In this document: positions 46,671 through 55,742 of the stretch, in pieces | Layout of the letters: each line of letters starts with the position of its first letter | How positions within the stretch are numbered: position 1 is the first letter of the stretch | Assembly (NCBI RefSeq): GCF_006363915.1 | Contig: NZ_CP040946.1 | DNA from: Methylophilus medardensis | GTDB lineage: Bacteria; Pseudomonadota; Gammaproteobacteria; Burkholderiales; Methylophilaceae | Direction: 5' to 3' (one strand) | DNA: 64,000 bases | The notes under the pieces: generated by a model | Databases searched by the model: none | Told to the model about the DNA's origin: nothing | Seen by the model: the letters and a program-made list of their open reading frames with translations, nothing else | Position numbers and translations under genes: made by a program

Positions 46671-47237
46671 ATGAATGCTTTAAAACAAAAGATTCTTCAG
46701 GTTTCCACTGACCTGTTTCAGACCCGTGGCATTAACTCCACGGGCGTGGATACTATTGTGGCGGTCGCTGGCACCACCAAAATGACGCTCTATAAGTACT
46801 TTGAAACCAAAGAAGAACTGATCTTGGCGGTATTGCAACAAAGTCATCAAGACTTTCAGAACTGGATGAATGAAAGGCTGGGCGGATTAGGCGGCAGCCC
46901 AAACGAGAAAATACAGAAACTGTTCGAATTTATCGAAGAGTGGGTGACCTCTCCGTCTTTCACCGGTATTGCATTCATCAAAGCGTCGGCCGAGTTTCCC
47001 AACGAAGAAAATCGTATTCATCAGCTATCCTCTCAGCAATCTCGCGAGTTTCGGCTGTTTATCTCTAAATTGGCACAAGAGGCCAACATCAAAGACGCCG
47101 AGGGCTTGGCATTACAGCTCTCTATCTTGTTCGAAGGCGCCGTGCAGGCCGAGCAGATCAAACGTGGCTCTGGCGCCATCAAATCCGCCAAAAAAGCAGC
47201 AAAAACGCTGATTGATATTGCAATCAAGCAATCCTAA
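46671..47237 (+). CDS. TetR-family transcriptional regulator
   Basis: A 188-residue repressor. The N-terminal helix-turn-helix reads KQKILQVSTDLFQTRGINSTGVDTIVAVAGTTKMTLYKYFETKEELILAVL (about 4-54). The ligand-binding domain is in the remainder. It faces the MxaD-like gene and two palindromes sit between them, the classic arrangement of an autoregulated TetR pair. Ligand unknown. Confidence 0.9.
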   Translation: MNALKQKILQVSTDLFQTRGINSTGVDTIVAVAGTTKMTLYKYFETKEELILAVLQQSHQDFQNWMNERLGGLGGSPNEKIQKLFEFIEEWVTSPSFTGIAFIKASAEFPNEENRIHQLSSQQSREFRLFISKLAQEANIKDAEGLALQLSILFEGAVQAEQIKRGSGAIKSAKKAAKTLIDIAIKQS

Positions 47238-47319
47238 GCGCTTTGCAACAGGTTGCACTTGCCAGCCGCGTGGCTGGCGGCAATAATAGCTTTACTTTAC
47301 TAATAGACAACCCTGATTC

Positions 47320-48288
47320 ATGAAAATTCTTATTTGCGGCTCACTCGCCTACGACACCATCATGGTGTTTCCAGACCAGTTTAAAAACCATATTCTGGCA
47401 GACAAAATTCACAAGCTAAGTGTGGCGTTTTTAGTGCCTGAAATGCGGCGTGAATTTGGCGGCACTGCGGGCAATATCGGCTACAACCTGCAACTGCTCG
47501 AAGGTCAGCCTCAGATCATGGCAACGGTTGGCGACGACTTTGCGCCTTATCGCGCCTGGCTAGACCAGCACAATATTGATGCAACGCATATCAAGGCAGT
47601 GGACGGCACTTATACCGCGCAAGCGTTTATCACCACGGATATGGATGACAACCAAATTACTGCGTTTCACCCCGGCGCCATGCAATATGCACATGCCAAC
47701 AGTGTGAATGACGCGCAAGGCATTGCATTGGCGATTATTGCGCCAGATGGCCGTGATGCGATGTTCCAGCATGCCAAAGAGTGTCACGAAGCGGGCATCC
47801 CGTTTATGTTTGACCCGGGACAAGGCTTGCCGATGTTTAATGGCGAAGAGCTGCTGCATTTTATTGAAATGGCCGACTACCTCGCGGTGAACGATTACGA
47901 GTCACAGGTCATCCAAGATAAGACAGGGTTAAGCTTGGCGCAACTGGCGTCAAAAGTGAAAGCGCTGATTGTCACCTTGGGTGGCGAAGGCTCGCACATT
48001 TATGCCGACGGTCAACGTCATGAAATTCCATGCGTTAAAGCAGAAGCACTGGTTGACCCAACCGGTTGTGGTGATGCCTACCGTGCTGGCTTGCTGTATG
48101 GCATTGTTCGCGGCTGGGATTGGCGTGCATGCGGCCGCTTGGCCTCTACCATGGGCGCTATCAAAATTGCGAGTCGCGGCGGGCAAAATCATCAACCAAG
48201 CCGTGCAGAGATTGAAAATATTTACAGTCATGCCTTGGTTCAGGATGCACTGAAAGAGGATCCGGCACTGCGACAGCCTGCCAACTAA
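47320..48288 (+). CDS. PfkB-family carbohydrate kinase
   Basis: A 322-residue ribokinase-family sugar or nucleoside kinase. N-terminal EFGGTAGNIGYNL is the first PfkB signature region and VDPTGCGDAYRAGLLYGI the second, with the catalytic Asp in GCGDAYR. Substrate cannot be told from the sequence; adenosine or another ribose-containing compound is possible. It lies 82 bases after tetR and 29 bases before the glycine-zipper lipoprotein. Confidence 0.85.
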   Translation: MKILICGSLAYDTIMVFPDQFKNHILADKIHKLSVAFLVPEMRREFGGTAGNIGYNLQLLEGQPQIMATVGDDFAPYRAWLDQHNIDATHIKAVDGTYTAQAFITTDMDDNQITAFHPGAMQYAHANSVNDAQGIALAIIAPDGRDAMFQHAKECHEAGIPFMFDPGQGLPMFNGEELLHFIEMADYLAVNDYESQVIQDKTGLSLAQLASKVKALIVTLGGEGSHIYADGQRHEIPCVKAEALVDPTGCGDAYRAGLLYGIVRGWDWRACGRLASTMGAIKIASRGGQNHQPSRAEIENIYSHALVQDALKEDPALRQPAN

Positions 48289-48317
48289 ATAGGCTTAACT
48301 AAAATAAGGAGATAAGA

Positions 48318-48776
48318 ATGAAAACACGTGTATTGCAATGGCTGGCTGTAGCCGTGATCACAGCACTGTTGGGCGCATGTGCCAGCTCTAACTCTGGCGG
48401 CGTTTATTCGCGCGACGAAGCACGCAAAGCGCAAACCGTGAAAACGGGCGTGGTTGAGAGTGTGCGTTCGGTAAAACTCGAAGGCACTAAATCCCCGGTC
48501 GGCACCATTGCTGGCGGTGCCATTGGCGGCATTGCGGGTAGCACAGTGGGTGGCGGCAGAGGCAGTGCGATTGCAGCTGTGATCGGCGCCGTCGCAGGTG
48601 GGCTTGCCGGTTCAGCGGCGGAAGAAGTCGCGACCCGTAAAAACGCCTACGAAATCACCGTTAAATTAGACGGCGGTGGTTTGGTAGCGATTGTGCAAGA
48701 AGCCGATGAGCAATTCGCTGCTGGTGAACGCGTGCGTATCGTCGAAAGCGGTGGCACCTCGCGCGTCTCGCATTAA
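48318..48776 (+). CDS. glycine-zipper outer-membrane lipoprotein (SlyB-like)
   Basis: A 152-residue lipoprotein with lipobox LLGAC (Cys21) and a glycine-zipper stretch (PVGTIAGGAIGGIAGSTVGGG through AGGLAGSAAEEV, about 61-102), typical of the SlyB/PcP group. A C-terminal beta domain follows. Followed by an intrinsic terminator. Confidence 0.87.
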   Translation: MKTRVLQWLAVAVITALLGACASSNSGGVYSRDEARKAQTVKTGVVESVRSVKLEGTKSPVGTIAGGAIGGIAGSTVGGGRGSAIAAVIGAVAGGLAGSAAEEVATRKNAYEITVKLDGGGLVAIVQEADEQFAAGERVRIVESGGTSRVSH

Positions 48777-48794
48777 GCAAAAATTGTCATGCGA

Positions 48795-48817
48795 GAGCAG
48801 CCGATGGCTGCTCTTTT
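48795..48817 (+). terminator. intrinsic terminator after the SlyB-like gene
   Basis: Stem GAGCAGCC/GGCTGCTC with loop GAT, followed by TTTTATTTT. Confidence 0.85.
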
Positions 48818-48843
48818 ATTTTGTCCGCTCGCCCCCGCCATCA

Positions 48844-48899
48844 GCGTCACGTAACTGTCACACTACCGTCACCAATCGTTCACGGTCCCCTCCTAATAT
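48844..48899 (+). promoter_or_regulatory. double Pho box and -10 of olsB
   Basis: Four half-sites GCGTCAC, CTGTCAC, CCGTCAC and CGTTCAC start at 48844, 48855, 48866 and 48877, an exact 11-bp period. TAATAT follows at 48894-48899, 10 bases after the last, the standard PhoB-promoter geometry. Confidence 0.8.
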
Positions 48900-48928
48900 C
48901 TCGCTAACCTTCAATCAAGGAGTTGCTG

Positions 48929-49717
48929 ATGTTAGAACACGCTCTACCAGAACAAGGCATATACACGCCTGAACGGCCATCGCTAGCCAATCCAGAACGC
49001 AAGCCGGCCAGCAGTTTGAGCGTCGCACTCGCGACCAATGCGGAGGAAGTCAGGGAGGCGCAACGACTACGTTATCAAGTATTTGCCGAAGAAATGGGCG
49101 CGCAAATTAAAGGCCATCATGGCTTAGACGTCGATGGCTTTGATGCTTTTTGTGATCATCTCTTGGTGCGCGACGACGCCACCCAACAAGTGGTTGGCAC
49201 TTACCGTATTTTAAATCCGATGCAGGCAATGTTAGCGGGGGGATATTACTCCGCTGGCGAATTCGACTTAAGTCGCCTCGCCCCTTTGGCTGACCGTACG
49301 GTGGAAGTCGGCCGCGCCTGCGTGCATGCAGACTATCGCAATGGCGGCACCATTACCTTGTTATGGGCGGGCTTGGCCAAATATATGATGGCGCGTCAAT
49401 ATGAATATATGATCGGTTGCGCCAGCATCAGCATGCACGATGGCGGCCACACGGCAGCCTCCTTATTTAACAACTTGCGCGATGCCTACTTATCCCCTGC
49501 TGAATACCGCGTGTTTCCACATCATCCTTTACCGATAGATGCGCTGGATCAATCACTATCGGTGACTTGCCCGCCGCTCATTAAAGGCTATTTGCGACTC
49601 GGCGCCTATATTTGTGGCGAACCAGCTTGGGATCCTGCTTTTAATACGGCAGATATGCTGGTATTGTTACCCCTGTCCAGAATGAATCCCAGATATGCCG
49701 CGCATTTCTTGAAATAA
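48929..49717 (+). CDS. olsB: ornithine acyl-ACP N-acyltransferase (OlsB-like)
   Basis: A 262-residue GNAT-type protein of the OlsB/acyl-homoserine-lactone-synthase-like fold, predicted to make lyso-ornithine lipid from ornithine and a 3-hydroxyacyl-ACP. Signatures are LRYQVFAEEMGAQIKG, DGFDAFCDHLLVRD, TVEVGRACVHADYRNG and IGCASISMHDGG. ATG 48929 follows AAGGAG. The olsA-like gene is immediately downstream, and a double Pho box upstream predicts induction under phosphate starvation, when ornithine lipids replace phospholipids. Confidence 0.87.
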   Translation: MLEHALPEQGIYTPERPSLANPERKPASSLSVALATNAEEVREAQRLRYQVFAEEMGAQIKGHHGLDVDGFDAFCDHLLVRDDATQQVVGTYRILNPMQAMLAGGYYSAGEFDLSRLAPLADRTVEVGRACVHADYRNGGTITLLWAGLAKYMMARQYEYMIGCASISMHDGGHTAASLFNNLRDAYLSPAEYRVFPHHPLPIDALDQSLSVTCPPLIKGYLRLGAYICGEPAWDPAFNTADMLVLLPLSRMNPRYAAHFLK

Positions 49718-49718
49718 C

Positions 49719-50468
49719 TTGCAGTCCACACCTATTTTCATCCGCTGGTGGCGTATCGCCAGCATCGTTATGCATACCTTCACCGGGGTGGCGCTTGCCG
49801 CCCTGGTGTTACCCATCTGCAATCGCACCATGCGCCGTCGGCTCATCCAATGGTGGTGTACCCGCTTGCTTCGCTGCTTTAATCTGCGCGTCACCACCAG
49901 CGGTCAGTTGCCAGCGCTGCATCACCAAGGCCTGCTATTTGTTGCCAACCATATTTCATGGTCTGACATTCATGCCCTCAACAGCCTGCTACCACTGCGC
50001 TTTGTGGCTAAAATGGAGATCAAAGATTGGCCGGTGTTTGGCTACCTGGTGAGAAAATCCGGCACAATCTTCATTCATCGGGGCCGCAACCGCGATGCAG
50101 CACGGGTCATTCAAATTTGCAGCCAGGCGCTCAAACAGCATGACCACTTATGCGTGTTTCCAGAAGGCACCACCACCGAGGGCCTGAGTGTGCTGCCTTT
50201 TAAAACCAGCCTGATTCAAGCCGCGATTGAAGCCAAGACCATGGTGGTGCCAGTCGCGATCCACTACCCCTTGCCGGATGGAGAAGCCAATCTTGCCGCG
50301 GCCTATGCGGGCGATACGCAGTTGCTCGACTCGATGAATACTTATCTGCATATGCGGCAACCGACGGTGCATCTCCATTTTTGTGCGCCGATTGCAGCTG
50401 AGGGGCTAACACGTCAACAGCTGGCGCAACAGGCGCACGCAGAGATCACCGCAGCCTTATATGGTTAG
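49719..50468 (+). CDS. PlsC-type acyltransferase (OlsA-like)
   Basis: A 249-residue membrane acyltransferase. The HX4D motif is NHISWSD (77-83), and FPEGTT (near 148-153) is the second conserved block. A hydrophobic N-terminal segment anchors it. Starting two bases after olsB, it probably acylates lyso-ornithine lipid (OlsA role), though a phospholipid 1-acylglycerol-phosphate role cannot be excluded. The frame opens at a TTG with no clear ribosome site; ATG further in is possible. Confidence 0.83.
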   Translation: MQSTPIFIRWWRIASIVMHTFTGVALAALVLPICNRTMRRRLIQWWCTRLLRCFNLRVTTSGQLPALHHQGLLFVANHISWSDIHALNSLLPLRFVAKMEIKDWPVFGYLVRKSGTIFIHRGRNRDAARVIQICSQALKQHDHLCVFPEGTTTEGLSVLPFKTSLIQAAIEAKTMVVPVAIHYPLPDGEANLAAAYAGDTQLLDSMNTYLHMRQPTVHLHFCAPIAAEGLTRQQLAQQAHAEITAALYG

Positions 50469-51835
50469 CGTAAATACTGTATCGCCATCCCAATCACCGC
50501 ATACACAGCAATCAAGGCAATGACGTTGCACTTGAATCTTGCCAGCGCCAACCAGGCCGCAAGTGCCAGGGCCATCGATAGCCAGTCCACGCCGGGGAAC
50601 CACTGGCTTTGCAAAAATACGTGATAAGCAAAAAACAGCGCTAAATTTAAAATCACCCCCACCACCGCAGCGGTGATCGCGCTTAATGGCGCGGTCAAGC
50701 GGACATTGCCACGCGTAGTTTCTATCAAAGGCGCACCGGCAAAAATAAACACAAAACTAGGCAAAAACGTAAAAAAAGTGACCACCATGGCGGCCAATAC
50801 ACCGGCGACAAAAGGTGACGACATAATCGATGCGTGTTGCAGCCAGCCGCCGACGAATCCGACAAAAGTCACCACCATAATCAAGGGGCCCGGTGTCGTT
50901 TCACCTAATGCAAGTCCATCCATCATTTGTGCTGGATTGAGCCAGTGGTAGTGATCTACCGCGCCTTGATAAACATAAGGGAGCACCGCGTAGGCGCCGC
51001 CAAAGGTTAGCAAAGCCGCCTTGGTAAAAAACCAGCCCATTTGACTCAACACGCCCTGCCAGCCAAACTGCCAGACCAAGCCCGCCATCACGATTGCGCC
51101 CAATGCCAGACCAACGAGCACGATTCGCAACATGCGCGGCCATCTAAAATAGGCGTGATCGGGCGTTGGCGTGTCGTCATCAATCAGCGCGGGGCCATAG
51201 TGTAGACTGCTCGCCCCGTGCCCACCCAAACTAAACCAGTGCGGTGCCAACTGCCCGCCGATAAAGCCTAAGCAGGCAGCCGCCAGCACAATCAAGGGGA
51301 AGGGTGATTTGAACAAAAAAATGGCAATAAAGGCTAAGGCTGAAATAAGCCACATGATGCGATTTTTAAGCGCACGTGAGCCAATCCGATAGGCAGCGAA
51401 TAATACAATCGCCACCACGGCGGGTTTAATGCCGTATAAAGCACCGGCTACCGTAGGCACATGGCCATAGGCCATATAGATCCAACCGAGTAATACCAAC
51501 ATGAAAAAAGAGGGCAATACAAACAGCACCCCAGCCATGATGCCACCCCAGGTGCGATGCATGAGCCATCCAATATAGGTAGCGAGTTGCTGCGCCTCCG
51601 GCCCCGGCAGCACCATACAATAATTCAGCGCATGTAAAAAACGCTTTTCTGAAATCCAGCGTTTCTGCTCCACCAGATCATGATGCATGATGGCGATCTG
51701 GCCTGCAGGGCCGCCAAAACTGATCAATCCGAGTTTCAGCCAATACCTGAAGGCCTGCATGCGCGTCACTAGTGCGGGTGGCGTGACGGCCACCGTTGCT
51801 GTGCCCTCAGAAGGATGTGGTGCCTGCATAGCCAT
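50465..51835 (-). CDS. chrA: chromate transporter ChrA
   Basis: A 456-residue membrane protein with two homologous CHR halves. FRYWLKLGLISFGGPAGQIAIMHHDLVEQKRWIS and the second-half ALLTFGGAYAVLPYV with GLALGETTPGPLIMVVTFVGF are chromate-ion-transporter signatures. It probably exports chromate. Overlaps the TSUP gene by 29 bases and the olsA-like stop by 4. Confidence 0.9.
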   Translation of the reverse strand: MAMQAPHPSEGTATVAVTPPALVTRMQAFRYWLKLGLISFGGPAGQIAIMHHDLVEQKRWISEKRFLHALNYCMVLPGPEAQQLATYIGWLMHRTWGGIMAGVLFVLPSFFMLVLLGWIYMAYGHVPTVAGALYGIKPAVVAIVLFAAYRIGSRALKNRIMWLISALAFIAIFLFKSPFPLIVLAAACLGFIGGQLAPHWFSLGGHGASSLHYGPALIDDDTPTPDHAYFRWPRMLRIVLVGLALGAIVMAGLVWQFGWQGVLSQMGWFFTKAALLTFGGAYAVLPYVYQGAVDHYHWLNPAQMMDGLALGETTPGPLIMVVTFVGFVGGWLQHASIMSSPFVAGVLAAMVVTFFTFLPSFVFIFAGAPLIETTRGNVRLTAPLSAITAAVVGVILNLALFFAYHVFLQSQWFPGVDWLSMALALAAWLALARFKCNVIALIAVYAVIGMAIQYLR

Positions 51836-52583
51836 CTAACCCCGTTTTAACAATCAATACAATCACTACCACGATAAACACCCGACGTATCAGCGCCGCA
51901 CCATGCTTGAATGCGAGCATGGTCCCCACCACGCTACCAGCAATATTGGCCAAAGCCATGGCGAGGCCGACCTGCCACCACACCTGCCCAGCCGCAGCCA
52001 ACGTTAGCAATGCGGCTAGATTGGTGGTCACATTCAGCACTTTGGCTGACGCTGAGGCCTGCAGAAAGTCTTGCCCCAACCACCGAACCAGCAAAAAAAT
52101 AAAAAAACTTCCGGTGCCGGGACCGAAAAAACCATCATACCAACCCACCACTGCGCCGATCGCGAGCGCTCGCCATAAACGCAAGCGGGATGGATGGGGG
52201 TTCAGCGAGGACTGCAAGCCGAATTGCGGGTATTTGAGGGTATAGAGCAATACCATCATCAAGACCCAAGGCAAGCCTTTGCGTAAAAAGGCGGGATCCA
52301 ACCAAGTGAGCGTCCAGGCACCCAATCCGGCACTGGCAAATGCGATCAGCGTCGCGGGCGCCAACCAAGCCCAGTCTAGCCGGATGCGCCGGCTATAACG
52401 CCAAGCGGCCACGCCAGTCCCTGCGACACTGCCACATTTATTAGTCCCTAAAAGAAGGACTGGCGGCGCCGCTGGATAAGCACTGAATAAAGCAGGCACC
52501 GTCAGTAGGCCGCCACCGCCGACCATGGCGTCTACCAGACCAGCCAAAAACGCGGCTGCAACGACCAAGCCCAGCGAAATCAA
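51807..52583 (-). CDS. TSUP-family sulfite/anion transporter
   Basis: A 258-residue membrane protein of the TauE/SafE family: LVDAMVGGGGLLTVPALFS at the start and GTGSFFIFLLVRWLG in the repeat half. Probably moves a sulfur oxyanion or organic acid. Frame starts at TTG, directly after the apaH stop. The overlap with chrA points to coordinated expression. Confidence 0.85.
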   Translation of the reverse strand: MISLGLVVAAAFLAGLVDAMVGGGGLLTVPALFSAYPAAPPVLLLGTNKCGSVAGTGVAAWRYSRRIRLDWAWLAPATLIAFASAGLGAWTLTWLDPAFLRKGLPWVLMMVLLYTLKYPQFGLQSSLNPHPSRLRLWRALAIGAVVGWYDGFFGPGTGSFFIFLLVRWLGQDFLQASASAKVLNVTTNLAALLTLAAAGQVWWQVGLAMALANIAGSVVGTMLAFKHGAALIRRVFIVVVIVLIVKTGLDGYAGTTSF

Positions 52584-52586
52584 GGG

Positions 52587-53426
52587 TTATTCACCCACGG
52601 TGCCGGATGGCCGGTCACGTGCATCTAAAGGCACTTGGGTGAAATCACCGGTCTCAAGGCAATAAGCGGTTAATTGGCGCCCCCATAAGCAGCCGGTATC
52701 CAGCCCAACCACCCCTTGGCCCTGATACAAACCAAGTGCCGACCAATGTCCAAACAAAATAGTTTGCGGGTCATGCGCAGATTGGCGTGCTGGGTGCTTA
52801 AACCAAGGGTAATAGCCGACGGGAATATCCGCAACCTCTCCCTTGAAAGCAAATTCCATGGCACCGCTGTCATCCAGCAAGCGCATACGTGTCAAGGCAT
52901 TGGTAATGGCCCGCAGACGATCCACCCCGCGCAAGTCGTCGTCCCAGCCGACGGGGTGGTTGCCATACATCTGCTGTAAAAATTCAACATAATCAGGCGA
53001 TTGCAGCACGGTTTCAACTTCCGCCGCCAGCTGTCTTGCCTGGGCCAGCGTCCACTGCGGATAAAGCCCGGCATGCAGCATGGCAAAATCGTTTTCAAGC
53101 AGCATCAGCGGTTGCTGGCGCAACCAGTCAAGCAACTGACGGCTATCCTCCGCCGCAAAAAGCGCTGCCAAGGTGTCAAAACGATGCGGGGGTCGAATAG
53201 AATGTGCCACCGCAATTGCATGCAGATCATGGTTGCCGAGCACAATGCGCACCTGATCTTGGTGCGCATACAACCAACGCAACACCGCCAACGAACCCGT
53301 TCCGCGGTTAATCAGATCGCCCACCAGCCACAGGGTGTCCTGCCCGGGTTGGAAATCCAACCGCTCAAGTAAATGCATCAGGGAGTGATAGCAGCCCTGG
53401 ATATCACCAATTGCGTATCTCGCCAT
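52587..53426 (-). CDS. apaH: symmetrical bis(5'-nucleosyl)-tetraphosphatase
   Basis: Hydrolyses Ap4A to two ADP and removes Np4 caps. The 279 residues show the metallophosphatase motifs GDIQGCYHSL (7-16), WLVGDLINRGTGS and GNHDLHAIAVAH, and FGHWSALG and GLDTGCLWG near the C-terminus. Heads a run with the TSUP and chrA genes. Confidence 0.95.
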   Translation of the reverse strand: MARYAIGDIQGCYHSLMHLLERLDFQPGQDTLWLVGDLINRGTGSLAVLRWLYAHQDQVRIVLGNHDLHAIAVAHSIRPPHRFDTLAALFAAEDSRQLLDWLRQQPLMLLENDFAMLHAGLYPQWTLAQARQLAAEVETVLQSPDYVEFLQQMYGNHPVGWDDDLRGVDRLRAITNALTRMRLLDDSGAMEFAFKGEVADIPVGYYPWFKHPARQSAHDPQTILFGHWSALGLYQGQGVVGLDTGCLWGRQLTAYCLETGDFTQVPLDARDRPSGTVGE

Positions 53427-53462
53427 GGAATCAACTTTGCCAGAAAAATCAGTTCACCAATA

Positions 53463-53491
53463 AAAAAGCCGCTTGAATCAAGCGGCTTTTT
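53463..53491. terminator. terminator after cytochrome c gene
   Basis: Stem AAAAAGCCGCTT/AAGCGGCTTTTT with loop GAATC, between the cytochrome c stop and apaH start; symmetrical. Confidence 0.85.
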
Positions 53492-53504
53492 GCATATCCC
53501 AATG

Positions 53505-54008
53505 TTACTTTTTCAAACTGGCAGCATCAAATTTGGCGCCAGCCTGATTTGCCATGTAGGCTACTGCATCGGCCACTTCGTGGTCACTCAACTCAGCATT
53601 CCCGCCGCGGGCCGGCATGCTACGGATACCCTCAATGGCATGCTTGACCAACGTTTCGTAGCCTTGCGCAATACGTGGCGACCAATCGCTAGCAACGCCG
53701 ATTTTTGGCGCACCTAAAGCACCTACGCCATGACAGGCAATACACACGCCTTTAACAATCTCTTCACCACTTTTTTCAACATGCGCACCGGCGGCTTCGG
53801 CCACTTCTACGGATGCCACTGGTTTAATATAGGCTGCCACTTTTTGCTCGACGGCATCTGTTTCCTCTTTAGAAGGCGCTGCTTTCTCGCTGCCAAATAC
53901 ACCAAAAAGGTAGGCCAGTAGCGACACAAGCAAAGTAAAACCGACAATGGCACCTGGAATCGCAATAATTAACTCTTTAATGCTTGAACCTTCTTTGTAA
54001 CCAGACAT
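53505..54008 (-). CDS. membrane-anchored c-type cytochrome
   Basis: A 167-residue cytochrome of the c5/c-554 type. A membrane segment (about 12-36) anchors a periplasmic haem domain with CIACH (89-93) and the distal Met in SMPARGG. The acidic Lys-rich linker is typical of diffusible-domain cytochromes. TATAAT lies at 54046-54051 upstream. Its redox partner is unknown; a methylotroph would use several such cytochromes. Confidence 0.87.
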   Translation of the reverse strand: MSGYKEGSSIKELIIAIPGAIVGFTLLVSLLAYLFGVFGSEKAAPSKEETDAVEQKVAAYIKPVASVEVAEAAGAHVEKSGEEIVKGVCIACHGVGALGAPKIGVASDWSPRIAQGYETLVKHAIEGIRSMPARGGNAELSDHEVADAVAYMANQAGAKFDAASLKK

Positions 54009-54110
54009 ATCCGTATCCCGTTGCGTTAGTAAAAATATTCACGCGATTATAACGCAGAACGACAGGACAGGAAACGCAGACAACGTTTTCGCGCAACCAA
54101 AAAAAACAAA

Positions 54111-54138
54111 TGGCCAAGCAGGTTGCCATGCTTGGCCA
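54111..54138 (-). terminator. terminator after choice-of-anchor protein gene
   Basis: Stem TGGCCAAGCA/TGCTTGGCCA, followed on the minus strand by a long T-run. Confidence 0.8.
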
Positions 54139-54155
54139 AATATAACAATGCGGGT

Positions 54156-55640
54156 TTATTGCTGACGACGGCGCATTGCAGCGATACCAACCAAGCCTAA
54201 GCCCAGCATGGCAGCAGAACCTGGCTCAGGCACAGCACTGACTCTGAACAAAGAGGTCGTGTTAGAAGCCTCATTCGCAAAGGCCAAGAAAACCGCGCCA
54301 TCCTTTTCAAACGCGACCAAACCTTCTGGGGCCAAATCGCCCTCTGAGACGATCATGTCAATAAAACTGACCTTGGTTGGATCGGTGATATCAAACAGCG
54401 CGATCGCGCCCTTGAGCGTTCTCTCGAGTCCTACCGCAGCAATGGTGCGGCCACCCAGCGTAAACAAATCTACGCCTTCTGGCTCCACGCCTTTGTCACG
54501 GCTACGGGCATCATCGTAAATGCCACGCGCGAACGCCTCTTTGTCGAGAATATCGCCACTGTCGTAAACCAAGTTACCATCGGCATCGCGGATGCTAAAG
54601 GAGCGTGCCCCTGCGGCATACAAATCACCAACAGATGAATCCGTATTGGAGACACGGATATTGGCTAACGCGCCGCTACCGCCCAGGCCGCTGGCTGCTG
54701 AACGGTCACCGTCATCCTCACGGAAATCACCTTCGTTTGCTGTGACCAGATACGTAACGCCAGCCACGTCATAGGTAGCAATGCCGTCAGGCATGTACAA
54801 GCCTTTCACATTCGGGCTAATAAAACTCACGCTATTGTTATTGAGCGGGTCAATACTGTTGCCCGGTGCGCTAAAGTCTTTAACACCCAAGCCCACCACT
54901 TTAGTGAACGATTGGGTTTTTAAATCGAGAACGCCAATCGCGTTGGCCTCTTGCAAGGTGACATATGCCTTGCTGCCATCCGCACTCACGGCAATATATT
55001 CTGGCTCAAAATCCATGCCGGTATTGGTACGGATATGGCTACCACTGGTAGGCACGCCCGCCAATGTCGCCGTGGCTGAAACACTACGGCTAGCAACATC
55101 GATAATTGTGACGCTACCTGCAGGATCGTTTGCTGGAGCGCCATAAACACGCGGCACACTGCTGCCGATGCGGCTACCATAAGTGTCAGGCGTGCCTTCA
55201 TTTGCTACCAAAATTTTGGTGCCATCCGGTGTAAATGTGAGCATATCTGGCAACGCGCCTACGTTAAAGCTGTTGGTCCCTGCGGCCAAACTTCTGCTAG
55301 TGGTATCGTAAAGCTGCACAATGCCGGCATTGGAGCGCGTGGTGTTTTCAATCGCAAACGCAGCCAACCCATTATGAATGCTCACACTGTTGATATTGCC
55401 ATAAGCACTCGTATCAATACGTTGCAGCAAATTACCATTCGTTGCATTCAACACATCCACGCCTTTGACGCCAGCCACCCACAAGGTATTTGTGAGTGCG
55501 TCAAACGCGGGGATTTCTGACAAATAACCGCTACCGCTGTGGCTAAATGTCCATTCTTTGCTAATTTGATAGGTTGTTGCGGCCTCTGCCATGCTCATGC
55601 TGGCGAACAATAAGCCCATTACTAAAGTCATTTTTTTCAT
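54156..55640 (-). CDS. choice-of-anchor I / PEP-CTERM exported protein
   Basis: A 494-residue exported protein with a signal peptide (to AEA, 20), a beta-propeller-like body (LPDMLTFTPDGTKILVANEG, PEYIAVSADGSKAYVTLQEANAIGVLDL, TYLVTANEGDFRED, EPEGVDLF) and a PEP-CTERM sorting tail (VPEPG, a hydrophobic helix, then RRRQQ). The choice-of-anchor I domain is linked to phosphatase or phytase-like proteins. A strong Pho box upstream supports a role in phosphate scavenging, but no catalytic motif is visible to me. Confidence 0.84.
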   Translation of the reverse strand: MKKMTLVMGLLFASMSMAEAATTYQISKEWTFSHSGSGYLSEIPAFDALTNTLWVAGVKGVDVLNATNGNLLQRIDTSAYGNINSVSIHNGLAAFAIENTTRSNAGIVQLYDTTSRSLAAGTNSFNVGALPDMLTFTPDGTKILVANEGTPDTYGSRIGSSVPRVYGAPANDPAGSVTIIDVASRSVSATATLAGVPTSGSHIRTNTGMDFEPEYIAVSADGSKAYVTLQEANAIGVLDLKTQSFTKVVGLGVKDFSAPGNSIDPLNNNSVSFISPNVKGLYMPDGIATYDVAGVTYLVTANEGDFREDDGDRSAASGLGGSGALANIRVSNTDSSVGDLYAAGARSFSIRDADGNLVYDSGDILDKEAFARGIYDDARSRDKGVEPEGVDLFTLGGRTIAAVGLERTLKGAIALFDITDPTKVSFIDMIVSEGDLAPEGLVAFEKDGAVFLAFANEASNTTSLFRVSAVPEPGSAAMLGLGLVGIAAMRRRQQ

Positions 55641-55669
55641 GTGTGTACCCTCTCCTCAAAACTAAAAAG

Positions 55670-55725
55670 AGCATAGTTACGTCACATGACAAAGCCTTGA
55701 CAGTTCCGTGGCAGAAACATGGCAA
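55670..55725 (-). promoter_or_regulatory. double Pho box and -10 of the choice-of-anchor gene
   Basis: On the minus strand half-sites TTGCCAT, CTGCCAC, CTGTCAA and TTGTCAT (55719-55725, 55708-55714, 55697-55703, 55686-55692) repeat every 11 bp. Ten bases on is TATGCT (55670-55675), the same spacing as E. coli phoA. Confidence 0.8.
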
Positions 55726-55742
55726 CGGACTACCAGTGCAAT

